Source: Scylla paramamosain
Lineage: Eukaryota > Arthropoda > Malacostraca > Decapoda > Portunidae
Direction of reading: 5' to 3'
DNA: 64,000 nt
NCBI RefSeq assembly: GCF_035594125.1
Contig: NW_026973734.1
Span: 419,194-483,193, forward strand
The translations under genes were made by a program, and so were the position numbers. Shown here piece after piece: positions 24,194 to 34,904 of the stretch. Each line of letters begins with the position of its first letter. The stretch's first letter is position 1. The notes beneath the pieces were generated by a model. The model was not told the origin of the DNA. It saw only the letters and a list, made by a program, of their open reading frames with translations, and did not search any database.

Positions 24194-24238
<45 letters not shown>
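24079..24238 (+). repeat. (CAC)n at 24079-24110 and (CT)n at 24198-24238
   Basis: Two short arrays before the 63-bp minisatellite. Confidence 0.93.
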
Positions 24239-24241
<3 letters not shown>

Positions 24242-24309
24242 ATGGGTGACACACTGCTGAGTGGCGGCTCGTGAGGATGAAGGGATGACAAGTTTCCCAG
24301 GAGGGCGAT

Positions 24310-24481
24310 CACTCCCCATCCTCTTCCCTTAACCTCCCAGTAACCCTCGTCACTCCTCTGCAGGCTCCCATTCACTCCCCATCCTCTTCCCTTAACCTCC
24401 CAGTAACCCTCGTCACTCCTCTGCAGGCTCCCATTCACTCCCCATCCTCTTCCCTCATCTTTTCAGTAACCCTCAGTAACC
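24310..24481 (+). repeat. Minisatellite, 63-bp unit, about 2.7 copies
   Basis: CACTCCCCATCCTCTTCCCT starts at 24310, 24373 and 24436, exactly 63 bp apart. The first two copies are almost identical. The period is a multiple of three, so the minus strand stays open as 21-residue repeats, but nothing supports translation. Confidence 0.9.
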
Positions 24482-24490
24482 GCTCTTAAG

Positions 24491-24800
24491 ACAGGGTGGA
24501 ATTAAAAGCTTTTCGTCTTATCAACTCCTTCTCTTCTGATCTTGCTAACTACATGCCTCCCCTCCTCCCGCGGCCTCGCTGCACAAGACTTTCTTCTTTC
24601 TCTCACCCCTATTCTGTCCACCTTTCTAATGCAAGAGTTAACCAGTATTCTCAGTCATTCATCCCTTTCTCTGGTAAACTCTGGAACTCCCTGCCTGCTT
24701 CTGTATTTCCACTTGTTATGACTTGAACTGTTTCAAGACACTTATGCTGTCATTTTTTACTACCGCCTTGGCCTCTGTTCGGGGACCTTCACCTCAGTGC
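24491..24800 (+). mobile_element. Second copy of the 45 kb LINE family, C-terminal fragment with deletions
   Basis: Aligns with 46141-46560: KAFRLINS, then DLANYMPPLLPRPRCTRLSSF, HLSNARVNQYSQSFIPFSGK and LWNSLPASVFP. Compared with the longer copy, 87 bp (29 codons) are missing after the RLINS segment. Further on, 1 bp and 14 bp are missing near 24715-24735, which breaks the frame. It has no poly-A tail and lies in a 63-bp minisatellite whose unit resumes at about 24805. Confidence 0.85.
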
Positions 24801-26219
24801 CTCGTCACTCCTCTGCAGGTTTACAATTCCTCTCTGTCTCCCTGTTTTTTTTTTTTTTCTCTCTCTCTCTTTTGTTTTATCCTCCTCCGGGTTTTCTCCG
24901 TCTCTCTTCCTTCTAATTCCTGTCCCGCTCACCACTTTGTAATTGTTGTCCCTTTTGACTCGCTCCTATTGCCTTTCAACCAGTGACTACATCATACCGC
25001 ACTTTGCTCTCCTTGCATTGATAATCACTTCTGTATTCATTTTTTTTCTCAGTGTGTCACTTTCACCTCCCTGTTAGTCTCCTTTAATCCTGATAAAAAC
25101 TCTTGCCCTGATCTTCTTCACCTGCACTCTTGTTCCTCTTAACACTTTCCTGAATAATCTACGTGGTAACCTTCCTCTCAACTACTCATTATATTGGCTT
25201 CTCTTTCATCACTTGGATCTTCTTATACATATTTCAGGTCGTCCCTTCCTAAACCATTAAGGTGTTATGGCTCCCCTTCTCTTCCTCTTCCTCCCAGCTC
25301 CTCAGTAGCGCCGCCACCCTCCTCCACTCACGTCTTATCCTCTCACCACGGAAAAATAGGACCTCGCCCACTCCTTCCGTTACTGTCTCCCTCTCCCTCT
25401 CCCTCCACCCCTTCCTCTCCCTCTCCTTCCACTCCTCCCTCTCCCTCTCCCTTCTCCACTGTTCCCTCTCCCTGCTTCATCCCTCCCACTCCCTCTCTCT
25501 TGCGCGCAGTACAGTCATGGTTGCTGGTCACAGTATTATTTAATAAGGAGCACACTGGGTTATTTTCCAGCCCGTGAGCGCCTCTTCTCGTGCAGTTCTT
25601 GTCCCCACACACACAGTCTGGATCAGGAAGACACCGCACGCCGCCAGATGGCATTACAACACTGCCTGTTGCTCATTGCTCGAGGCGACTGGTTCGGAGC
25701 CTCGTGAAGTCTCGCACACCAGCGAGCCCTTAATGCCAGACTCTGCCGCTGTGAGGCTTGACATTGTAAAAAGTGTTCACGCTTATATAACACGTTCAGT
25801 TCTTGCTAGAAAAATATATATTGCGTAGTTATCAGCACGTAATGGTGACAGGAAGATGACGGAGCTGTGGAACACTAAGAGAGAGAGAGGCTGGACGGCA
25901 CGGGAACCAATCACAAGTCGGTATCACCGGGGAAGGAGCAGCAGCAGTCGAGTGTTGTGTGGTTCGTGTGTGTGTGTGTGTTGTCGACGTCGTGATGAAC
26001 GGAAGTGGTCGCGGCTTATCTTCGCCATCCGGGGTCACACGCCGGCCATCTTGCTTCGCGGAAGAGACAAAGGTACAGTGCCTCAGATGAGCGGCCGCCA
26101 TTACGCCAAGAGATGGATGTGTGCTCGTAGCTGTGTGGCCTCGCCTGTCTTGCCGTTGGGTTGCCATGAGGCGCCCGCCTCGTCCGGTGGAGTAGGGGAG
26201 ACGACGTTATGTCATCATT
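24801..26219. other. Pyrimidine-rich then mixed unique DNA
   Basis: CTCC-rich DNA to about 25.5 kb, then higher-GC sequence to 26.2 kb without a recognised exon. Confidence 0.5.
25380..25460 (+). repeat. (CTCCCT)n-like array
   Basis: Pyrimidine hexamers with C/A changes; the minus strand reads as false glycine/glutamate repeats. Confidence 0.8.
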
Positions 26220-26227
26220 GGGAGAGA

Positions 26228-26260
<33 letters not shown>

Positions 26261-26331
26261 TGGCTGGGGAGAAGAGGAGAGAACAGGATAAAAGAAAGAA
26301 TGAGGATGAGACAACAGACAGTAATGCGATG

Positions 26332-26417
<86 letters not shown>
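26220..26417 (+). repeat. (GA)n at 26220-26262; (CT)n(CA)n at 26334-26417
   Basis: GA with one CAG break, then CT passing directly into CA. Confidence 0.95.
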
Positions 26418-26418
<1 letters not shown>

Positions 26419-26687
26419 CTGTGATCCTTAAGAGCCAAATAACGGCGTAAATCTCTCCCTTTACGTGAACCAAATTGCTCGTCTGTTCTTTTCAGAAAGT
26501 TTCTGATCCTAGTGAAGCTTGATCGGAAACTTGCTACTTTTTACTGAACAGGTTTTTGTTGTCTTCAAAGTTAAAACGATCAGGTTTCTTTTTTCTTCTC
26601 TTCTGCGTCTTTTTTTTTTCTTCCTCCTTGTTTTTGTCATACAGAGCGAAATGGGATACTGAAGGCAAAATGAAGTAATTTTTTTTC

Positions 26688-27008
26688 GGATCACCTGAAG
26701 ATCCGCCACCCCAGCCGCACTCGGGGTGGCAGATCTTCAGGTGAGACAATCTGGGGTGGCGGATCTTCAGGTGATCCCATACTTTTAATGAAGTAAACTT
26801 TTTTCTGCATTTTTTTATATCCACTCGGTTTTTTAATGCGTTCATGTTGTTAGGTTAGGTTAGGTTAGGTTAGGCTAACCTAACCTAACCTAACCTAACC
26901 TAACCTAAGCAAGTGAGAGAGTCTGGGGTGGCGGATCTTCAGGTGAGACAATCTGGGGTGGCGGATCTTCAGGTGATCCCTGTGGGGTGGCGGATCTTCA
27001 GGTGATCC
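26688..27008. mobile_element. Fold-back / MITE-like element with 25-bp terminal inverted repeats
   Basis: The ends 26688-26712 and 26984-27008 are perfect inverted repeats of 25 bp. The motif GGGGTGGCGGATCTTCAGG plus TGA occurs five times forward (26723, 26753, 26925, 26955, 26984) and once inverted (26688). The first two copies form a hairpin with a 22-bp stem (one mismatch) and a 10-base loop. The middle holds a perfect TTAGG/CCTAA palindrome. Both flanks are T-rich (T8C on the left, T11C on the right), so the element may have inserted in or duplicated poly-T. No coding capacity. It is probably a non-autonomous element, moved by another element's transposase (inference). Confidence 0.65.
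26850..26908. repeat. Head-to-head telomere-type repeats: (TTAGG)5 facing (CCTAA)n
   Basis: Five TTAGG units (26850-26874) run directly into a 34-base CTAAC array (26875-26908). This is a perfect palindrome with 24-bp arms around one G. TTAGG is the ancestral arthropod telomere repeat. Because it lies in the centre of a short inverted-repeat element, it is more likely part of that element than a chromosome fusion point. Confidence 0.9.
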
Positions 27009-27077
27009 TTTTTTTTTTTCTTTTTGTTTTGTAGCGTTAATGTGATTTTGACTGGTTTTCGTAATTACTCCCATTTC

Positions 27078-27125
<48 letters not shown>

Positions 27126-27162
27126 CATTATTATTGTTGTTGTTGTTGTTGTTGTTGTTGTC
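27078..27162 (+). repeat. (TTA)n(TTG)n
   Basis: About 18 TTA units then about 9 TTG units, 70 bp right of the fold-back element. Confidence 0.95.
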
Positions 27163-27893
27163 TTAGCTTACACTTATTATTGTTTTCCCTCATTCCTCCT
27201 CGGCCAGACCTGCGCCTTCCTGTCCTCATCATCTTACTTCACATCTTCATCTTCCTGAAGGCTGTGCACTTTCCCTCCCGCTCCTCTCTTTCACAAGTCG
27301 TCTGCTGAACAATTTCACATCCAGTTACTCTTCACGAGACTTACAATTTCCTGAAAGATTACACCACAAAGAGGGTAAATACAACTCGGCGAAGGAGATG
27401 GTGACTTGCATATAGAAGGGAAATTAATTCTAAAGGGAAAAGAAATTATATTCTCTGTTTAACATTTTTGTTTGCTACCAAGTTTGGCAATATTCTTTTC
27501 CTCATTTTTTTATTTATTTATTTTTTTATTTTTTTCGTTTTATTTACGTTATTTTTTCCTTCCGATGTTAAGCGATAAGGACGAGGCTGTTCATTTCACT
27601 CGCTTCCTTGGAAAAAAAAAAAAAGTCAGCCCTTCATTCGTCTCGTCTGAGGCAGTGATTTAGTTGGACATTAATTCTTTGCTTCGAGAGAAAATCCAGA
27701 GCTTCAGCTTTTGTTTGGCCTCTCGAAACACTTCATGAAGGACAAGAGTTGTGCTGAGAAAAGGAGAGATGGCGGGGGAGAGGGAAAAACGGGATTGAAA
27801 TGAAAGTAAGAGAGAGAGGATGAGACGAGACATTGGTGCGATGGGGTGATTGAGAATGAAATCGAGAAGAAAAGGGGAGTGATTAATGAACGA

Positions 27894-28017
27894 GGAGGAG
27901 GAGGAGGAGGAGGAGGAGGAGGAGGAGGTGGCATGGCTATTGGAGAGGAAAGCTGGTGCTCCTTGGCCCCATTGGCGGAGAAGCTGCGAGATCCTTTGTG
28001 AGATTTATTATTGCCGC

Positions 28018-28053
<36 letters not shown>
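27894..28053 (+). repeat. (GAG)n at 27894-27928 and (GT)n at 28020-28053
   Basis: Two short pure arrays. Confidence 0.94.
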
Positions 28054-28055
<2 letters not shown>

Positions 28056-28620
28056 ACTGAAAAGAATTATGGACAATGGAGAAATTGTAGCGGGGAAGGA
28101 ATCAGAAGTGAGTCTGATAGCGTTTTTTTCCGCCTAAGGCAACGTAATAAATATGAAGAAGCGAGATGTTCTTATTAACAAATGACTAGAATGTTGCGTT
28201 CATGAAAGACAAATGGAGGATGAAAACTACGTAAGGGACAAAAATCATAGCTATCCACACACACACACACACACACTGAACCCGTCTAAGCTTGGGCTGG
28301 AAAGAGGGAAAGTTTTGGCAATGTTTTACCAGACTGGAGAATTACGGACAAGGGGCGGCGTGCTGCTCCTGGCCGTGGTGATGGAGCACTTCCTAGTCAA
28401 CGCCGCCGTGGTCTTTGTCATAATACATAATTATATAAATCTAGACTGTATTGAATGTACCTATGTATGCAGATTAAGTGTGTCTTTATGTACACGTGCC
28501 GCCTATTGATTCAATGAGCCTTTACTAATTTATTCAATCTTCTTCCTCGAATCATCGCCAGAAAACAAAGGCGTAAATTTCACCTTCCGGTTTCTAGCAC
28601 TCCCTCTGCCACAGTGAATG

Positions 28621-28621
<1 letters not shown>

Positions 28622-28692
<71 letters not shown>

Positions 28693-28694
28693 TC

Positions 28695-28763
<69 letters not shown>
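28622..28763 (+). repeat. (CA)n at 28622-28690 and (GA)n at 28699-28763
   Basis: Two pure arrays 8 bp apart. The GA array touches the 3' end of the I-group LINE. Confidence 0.97.
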
Positions 28764-28765
<2 letters not shown>

Positions 28766-28807
28766 GATTTGATTTGATTAATTTATTACGCAAATAACGT
28801 CAGACAT

Positions 28808-28946
28808 CATAAGATAGAGAAACTTAATTACTGTTGCAAGCTAAAGCAAATGGTACGCTCACACACTCACCATTCGTGCACCCCACCCACCAATCCACAC
28901 TCACACAAAAGCAACCGATGCCACGCAGGGCACAGGGCATCAGGAA
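28808..28946. repeat. Left arm of ~140-bp inverted repeat (LINE 3' UTR)
   Basis: Near-identical in reverse complement to 30558-30695, with only scattered mismatches and short indels. It is the 3' UTR of the minus-strand LINE. Confidence 0.85.
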
Positions 28947-30557
28947 AAGCCACTAAATCGAGGGTAACGCACGAGAATCTCATCGAGATAATCGGGCACC
29001 AGAATATGACGACAGACAGCATCCAGCGGCAAACCTTGGGTTAGGAGGTGCCGAACAGTGGGGCACACCAGGCAGTAGTGCTCGATGGTGTTGGCAAGCG
29101 GTGTGCGGCACAAGCGACACTCTGTGAAGGGAGGCTCGCCCTGTACCCCGGCAATCTGCCACGGCGGGCGGTAGCCCAACCGCAGACGCGCCGAGACAAT
29201 GTTGTGCCACCGAACCGTAAGACCCCGGCAACGGTACGTGTACTTGTGGCGGCAGACCATGATATGATGGTGATCATGTTGACCATGACCATGTTGATGG
29301 TGATACTGTGGGGCCTGTCAGTATCCTTGCGACGCCGCATAGGTAGGAGAGCGGCGGGGAGCGCTGGAGAGGTGACATGGCAGGGAGAGAGGACGACCAT
29401 CACCATGCGGAGGTAGGCGGCAGGCATCCTTCGCTAGGCGGTCAGCTGTAGCATTGTGACGTAAACCAACATGATATATTACCAATATAAACTTGACACA
29501 CACATTGCGAGCAGTCATTAATGCTAAAAAGGAAAGAATCTGTTGAACTACTATTAGGTGGGTGGGACGGGTAGCAGAAAGGGACTGAAGGGCCTTTGAG
29601 TCACAAATAACAACTGCATTCACTCCCCTCTGACACACGAGGCTAACAGCATTCAGGATAGCATAGAGCTCACACAACGTTGAGCTGGAGTGGTTTCCGA
29701 GCCGACGGCCGACCCAGCCACCTGGAGGTGGTTCCAAGTCAGGTGAGAAAACCGCACCACCAGCCGCTCCATCCGACTGGAGAGACCCGTCAGTGTAGAG
29801 GCGATGAGCTGTGATGGAGGACGTCACTGTCGCCACGTGTTCCAAGGCCAGCTGCAGCTGGAGAGGAGGCGGATCTGACTTGGTTGTAGGGGTAAAGCTC
29901 ACCTCAGGCGCTGGTAGCATCCACGGGGGTGGGCCTGGGGACACGGCAGCGGCAGAAACTTGCAAATTAAGGCTCCCGAGCAGAGAGGAAACAGACACAA
30001 TAAGTCGGCGACCAGTGGGCAGAATAGGAGGGACTGGTGGAGTAGGGCCAAGAGAGGTCCTGATCAGCTGCGTGTAGTGTGGCGAGAGAAGTGGAAAGTG
30101 AAGACACTTGACTGTGAGGCAAGTAACATTTGAATATATTCTATCAACTAAGGGCGGGAGCCTCAATTCACGCTGCATGTTTACAATCCTGGTGGTCACG
30201 GGGCACCCAACAATGATTCTCATCGCTCTATTCTGAAAAATTTGCAGAGGCTCTAAAGCAGCCTGAGGTAGTTGAATCAAGGCAGGGGAGAGATAATCAA
30301 CAACAGAGCGAATGAAAGTGACAGAGATAGTACTGGTCACAAAAACGCAGATGCTGGAGGACTTGTTGGTGAGCCACTGAAGAGGGCGAAGTCGTCGCTG
30401 GAGACGATCCAATAGGTCACTAATGATGGGATGGGGCTGACGCCGGGCAGGGAGGACTGCTGAGATCTTGACTGGAGCTCCGAGGTAGCTGTACTGAGAG
30501 AATAGGGGGATGACGCTGCCACCAAAGGTGAAGTCCGGCAGTGCAACAGGGGGCCTG
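28940..30557 (-). pseudogene. LINE ORF2 C-terminus: RT end + RNase H + CCHC-like motif, one internal TGA
   Basis: The minus-strand frame shows, in order, the RT C-terminal part, an RNase H domain with its acidic residues in place (YTDGS; STLCELYAI; VICDSKAL; HNATADRLAKDA), and after a histidine-rich linker the motif CRLCRTPLANTIEHYCLVC, a C-x2-C-x8-H-x4-C zinc-knuckle-like unit usual at the end of such proteins. A single TGA at 29318-29320 separates RNase H from the linker; the frame is otherwise unchanged on both sides. It ends with TGA at 28940-28942. The apparent start ATG at 30584-30586 lies in unrelated sequence (the antisense of a 3' UTR copy), so the first ten or so residues of that open frame are not part of the protein. 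Confidence 0.8.
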
Positions 30558-30703
30558 TTCCTGATACCCTGTGCCCTGCGTGGCATCGGTTGCTTTTGTG
30601 TGAGTGTGGATTGGTGGGTGTGGTGCGCGAATGAGAGTGTGTGAGTGCACCATTTGCTTTAGCTGACAACTGTAATTAATTATCTCCATCTTATGGTGGC
30701 TGA
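30558..30703 (+). mobile_element. I-group LINE, 3' UTR fragment in opposite orientation
   Basis: This plus-strand segment matches the 3' UTR of the neighbouring minus-strand LINE (28808-28946 inverted): CCTGTGCCCTGCGTGGCATC, GGATTGGTGGGTG, CATTTGCTTTAGCT. It starts exactly where the minus-strand copy is truncated, giving head-to-head copies. Confidence 0.82.
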
Positions 30704-31135
30704 GTCACGAACTGGAGTGTCGGAGAGATGCAAGACATCCAGCCAGGCGAGGGGAAAAAAGGCGCCGTGAAGTTGTGGTGTTTGCAACTCAAAGGCTCTC
30801 CACTGAAATAGCAAATAGCGACTTTATTTGACGGGAGGAAAAAAAGTTATAGTATGGCTTTTATAATGCTATTTTTTGAAAGAGTGGATGTGATGTTGGA
30901 AAGGAAGATGGCGGACAGACGTTCCTTGATTTTTATTTGATACCTTGCGTAGTTTAACTTCGTATTTTTCATATTCCTTTCAGTGCAATTTCTACGCTTT
31001 ATTTAGGTCAAAGCTGCCTTAACATCAGCTCGACACTCAATGCAATAAATATGCACACATAAAAAAAAAAATATACATTAAGGCTGTACTAAGGTAGAAT
31101 ATAACAACCATGCTGATAATCCCTTTTCTTTGCAG

Positions 31136-31171
31136 GTAAGTGTGCCGTCACCTGTGTTCACGGAGGTCAAG
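31136..31171 (+). other. Possible 36-nt microexon
   Basis: A pyrimidine-rich acceptor (CCCTTTTCTTTGCAG) ends at 31135 and a donor (GTAAGAAG) begins at 31172. The 36 bases between read as 12 open codons (VSVPSPVFTEVK) with no stop. No protein family is recognised. Splice-like pairs occur by chance in 64 kb, so this is only a candidate. Confidence 0.25.
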
Positions 31172-31672
31172 GTAAGAAGCCACTGACCCACCACTCCTGC
31201 CCGCCACTCCGTCTGCTCGCCTTCACTTGGGTTCGGTGGAGGTGTTTCATCGTCTTCGTTAAGACCTTGATTCGAGCGGAAAAGCTTTGGTCTTCCGCGA
31301 GTCCATAGTAACTGCGACCCGTCTGAATTGACTAGCAGTACTTGGTTTAATTTCGAGCAATACGGCAAGGTCTGAGGTCTGTAAGGATACCTACTGGGCA
31401 GCTCAGTAGCCTATTCACGGCCAGGCAGGCAGACAGAACAACACTTCTTTAAGTCAGGCCGCAGCAGTCATTGCCTCCTCCGGTCAGGGTCCAGAAAAGT
31501 TTGTAACGAGGGATCACTGGAGGCTGATAGGCGTTAGCAGAGTTGTCATCTGTGGTGTGTAGAGACTGGCGGAGTTCCGGTACAAACCAATGGGAAAATA
31601 AGCACGCTAGGTATCAGAGTCAACAGAGACTGAGGTGAAGTGAAGAGGGAAGGTGTGCACTTTGTGGTTGCC

Positions 31673-31675
<3 letters not shown>

Positions 31676-31710
<35 letters not shown>
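31676..31710 (+). repeat. (GA)n
   Basis: Pure, about 17 units. Confidence 0.94.
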
Positions 31711-31713
<3 letters not shown>

Positions 31714-32510
31714 GTGGGGAAGGAGAGAATTGCCAATATGACGTGTGGGGAAGTCAGAGAGTGTTGGATGAAAAAATAAACTACAAACTACTGCGATGAT
31801 GGTGATTTGCTCCGAACGAGACTAAGACGACTTTACATAAGGAAAATTGCGGCCTATTAACTGCTAACAAACTTTTCCTGGGATGTGGCGGGCGGGATAG
31901 CCATTATTACCACATCTGAGTGTGTCTGTGTGTGTGTGTGTGTGTTTGGGTGCGTTTGGGTTGCCATCTCGTGTCGTTGGTGCTTCGGATAATGAATCCC
32001 GTGTTTCACTTTGGCTTTGACTGCTTGAGGAGGCGGCGCTGCTTGAGGAGGCGGCGCAGTGTTCCTAAGTATCGTGTTAACTCCCACTACCGACAGACAG
32101 ACAGTGTTGCATGTCTCACCGAACGTCACACAAAGAGCCACGTGCATGCTGCTCATTACCCTCAACTCTTATGACCATGATTCAGTTAAAACAGTGAAGG
32201 TATAACATGAATCTTTAATTAAATTACTTGCTGTAAACAAGCAATCCTCCCTTGCAAGTGGTCCCCTGTAAAAACACTTAATGAGACGCGCGGCTCTTTG
32301 ATGTGCTCGTAAAAAAAAACCATTGCAGTTTCATATACAAACGAACACGGCGTGTGGCGTGGACCTCCTGCAGGCACAGGCACGGCTATAAACTAGTATA
32401 TAAGCGAAACGTGTCGCGCCAGACCCGCTAACACATACACGGATCACACAACACAGCCAGCCAGCCACGCGGCAGTGTTGAACAGGCCCAAGGCAAGGCT
32501 GTTCGCTTCA

Positions 32511-32512
<2 letters not shown>

Positions 32513-32569
<57 letters not shown>
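32513..32569 (+). repeat. (CT)n
   Basis: Pure, about 28 units. Confidence 0.96.
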
Positions 32570-32572
<3 letters not shown>

Positions 32573-32959
32573 AAAGGTTAGAATAATGTAAAATGTAATG
32601 CAAACCTTTCATTTAACGACGGGAACATTTCATTGTGTGGCGACAGTTGCTCGATGTAAGTAATGAACCACAAATTAGGCAAAGTGTTAACATATTGGTG
32701 GAGACTGCTTGAGTTAGATATGAGGTAATGGAAACACGTTCGCTCGGGAGAAGCAGTTAATGCAAACCCACCACATGAATCTGAAAGCAAGGGGCTGCTG
32801 CTGATGAGAAGCATTGCTTTTCATAAACACGTAGTATCATGGGAAGGATTTGCAGCATTTTTCAGGAAGCGTGTGCTCGGTGTACTGACAGGTCGTGCTG
32901 GTGAATTAGTGAATGCCACTCTTGAATAACTTGTGCAACATGACGACATGAAAACGTAG

Positions 32960-33276
<317 letters not shown>

Positions 33277-33451
33277 TAATTGAAGGGGGTCATATTGGTG
33301 TAATAATACTCACGGTACAAACATAGGTACGAATATTGGAGCCAATTACGTTAATTATGGCGCTCGCTGTTTCCTGCTTGCTTAGGAATGAGGTAAACAT
33401 TTATAATTATTAATGCATCAATCAAATTAGTGAGACTTTATTTTTTATTTG

Positions 33452-33455
<4 letters not shown>

Positions 33456-33516
<61 letters not shown>

Positions 33517-33861
33517 CTAAGGAGAGGACGCAAATACTACAGTGGTGAATACCTCATCGCGGCGTGAGGCGGGATTCCTACAGCTGAAAGTCGCGGCAAA
33601 AGCGAACATGGTGGGGGTGTGGCGGAGAATTTCACGGCAACAGCAGGAGCAGTCCCCGAGCGTCTAGGCATGAATAGTACATCACCCAATTACACACCAG
33701 ACTCCCTCCCTCCCTCCCTCCCTCCGTTCGTCCGTCTGTCCGTCCTTGCCTCTCTCCTTGCCTCGCTAGTTGTGTTGCCTCGTGATGAGTTCCTGAACAT
33801 TCCAGGCTGCGTAACAAGTGTTTTAGTAAAGTGATACTGGCTACAGCTTATCTGGCCACGC

Positions 33862-33933
<72 letters not shown>
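33456..33933 (+). repeat. (GT)n at 33456-33513, (CCCT)n at 33706-33725, (GA)n at 33864-33933
   Basis: Three simple arrays separated by unrecognised unique DNA. Confidence 0.95.
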
Positions 33934-33938
<5 letters not shown>

Positions 33939-34397
33939 TATTTTTCCAAGCAGACGTGTTTTAGACAGAATTATGTAACACCTTCCATTAATTAATTAAT
34001 GCGAATTACCACGCGGGGAATCACTGCCAAGCTTCACTCACAGTGCTGTTCCATCTTTCCACATTTGCTCCCTTGTTTTTTTTTTCAGATTTCGTTATTT
34101 TTCATCCTTGTGCCTTTTTTATTCATTTTTTAAATTTTTTTTTTATTTTCGTTCTTAACTAATATTTCATTATCCGTATTCCTTTCTTACTTTTCACAAT
34201 TTTCAAACCAAACTCACCATGCCTACACTCCTTTCTTTCTCACCACCACACCGCACCCCTCATTCCTTCCGCCCTCCAGCAGCAAGCCTCTAGGAACTTT
34301 CCCGCAGCCCACCGACGTCCACCCACGCTGATTTATGTGCGCACATTCCAGGCGGCTGAAGGATGGTAATGAGTGAGGGGAGGGGCTTGGAGAGGAG

Positions 34398-34581
34398 GAG
34401 GAGGAGGAGGAGGAGGAGGAGGTGGGGAGGATTTTTTTTTGAGTAGTGAGCTTATCTCTTGGTCAGAGTACACCTGGCCGCGTGTTTAAGTTAAGGTCCA
34501 ATTAGCATTAACCAGGTGAGGGAGATGAAGAGGGATGCGCCGCCTGCCGTCTTTGCTTTTAACTTTACCCTAACGCTAAGA

Positions 34582-34657
<76 letters not shown>
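34398..34657 (+). repeat. (GAG)n at 34398-34422 and (GA)n at 34575-34657
   Basis: A short trinucleotide, then a pure GA array of about 41 units. Confidence 0.95.
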
Positions 34658-34797
34658 ACGGTGTGGATAACAAGGGTGTGTTCAATTTTTTGTACTGTGT
34701 TGCATTGTACAGCCGCTTCTTGGGTTATGGCTCAAGGTACACCCGGTGCTGCCGCTGCCTCAGTGCTTCGTCTCTTTTTGCTGTGTAACGTTTCTTG

Positions 34798-34904
34798 AGA
34801 ACATAAAAACAAAAGAAATAAGGGAAGCTGCAAGAAGCGACCAGGCTTACACGTGGCAGTCCCTGTACGAAATATACCTACCTATTTCCACCTATCATCC
34901 CCAT
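34798..34904 (-). mobile_element. CR1-like LINE, 3' tail only, minus strand
   Basis: The reverse complement closely follows the last codons and 3' UTR of the 17.0 kb copy (GATGATAGGTGGAAATAGG ... CAGGGACTGCCACGTGTAAG). It is the most similar of the short tails. The open frame that crosses it on the plus strand is an accident. Confidence 0.85.

Larger units (their letters stand above)
28764..30557 (-). mobile_element. I-group LINE with RNase H domain, 5'-truncated
   Basis: The minus strand encodes the end of the reverse transcriptase (FIRSVVDYLSPALIQLP, QNRAMRIIVGCP), then a complete-looking RNase H domain, then a cysteine/histidine motif. A 3' UTR of about 175 bp carries an AATAAA-like signal on the minus strand near 28778-28785. 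RNase H after the polymerase places it in the I group of non-LTR elements (I, Ingi, Loa and relatives). The polymerase catalytic motif, endonuclease and ORF1 lie upstream of the truncation. The 3' end stops at a GA microsatellite. Confidence 0.82.
30704..32512. other. Unique DNA with one candidate microexon
   Basis: Apart from the splice-like pair at 31.14-31.17 kb, a GA array and a doubled GCTTGAGGAGGCGGCGC (32025-32060), nothing is recognised. Confidence 0.45.

Noticed and set aside
26850..26908. True ancient chromosome fusion point
   Set aside because: The orientation fits, but the array is under 60 bp, perfect, and centred in a small inverted-repeat element; an element-borne palindrome is simpler. 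Kept as a question, not a call.
30558..30586. ATG start for the RNase H-bearing open frame
   Set aside because: The ATG and first codons lie in the inverted 3' UTR copy, so they do not belong to the LINE protein.
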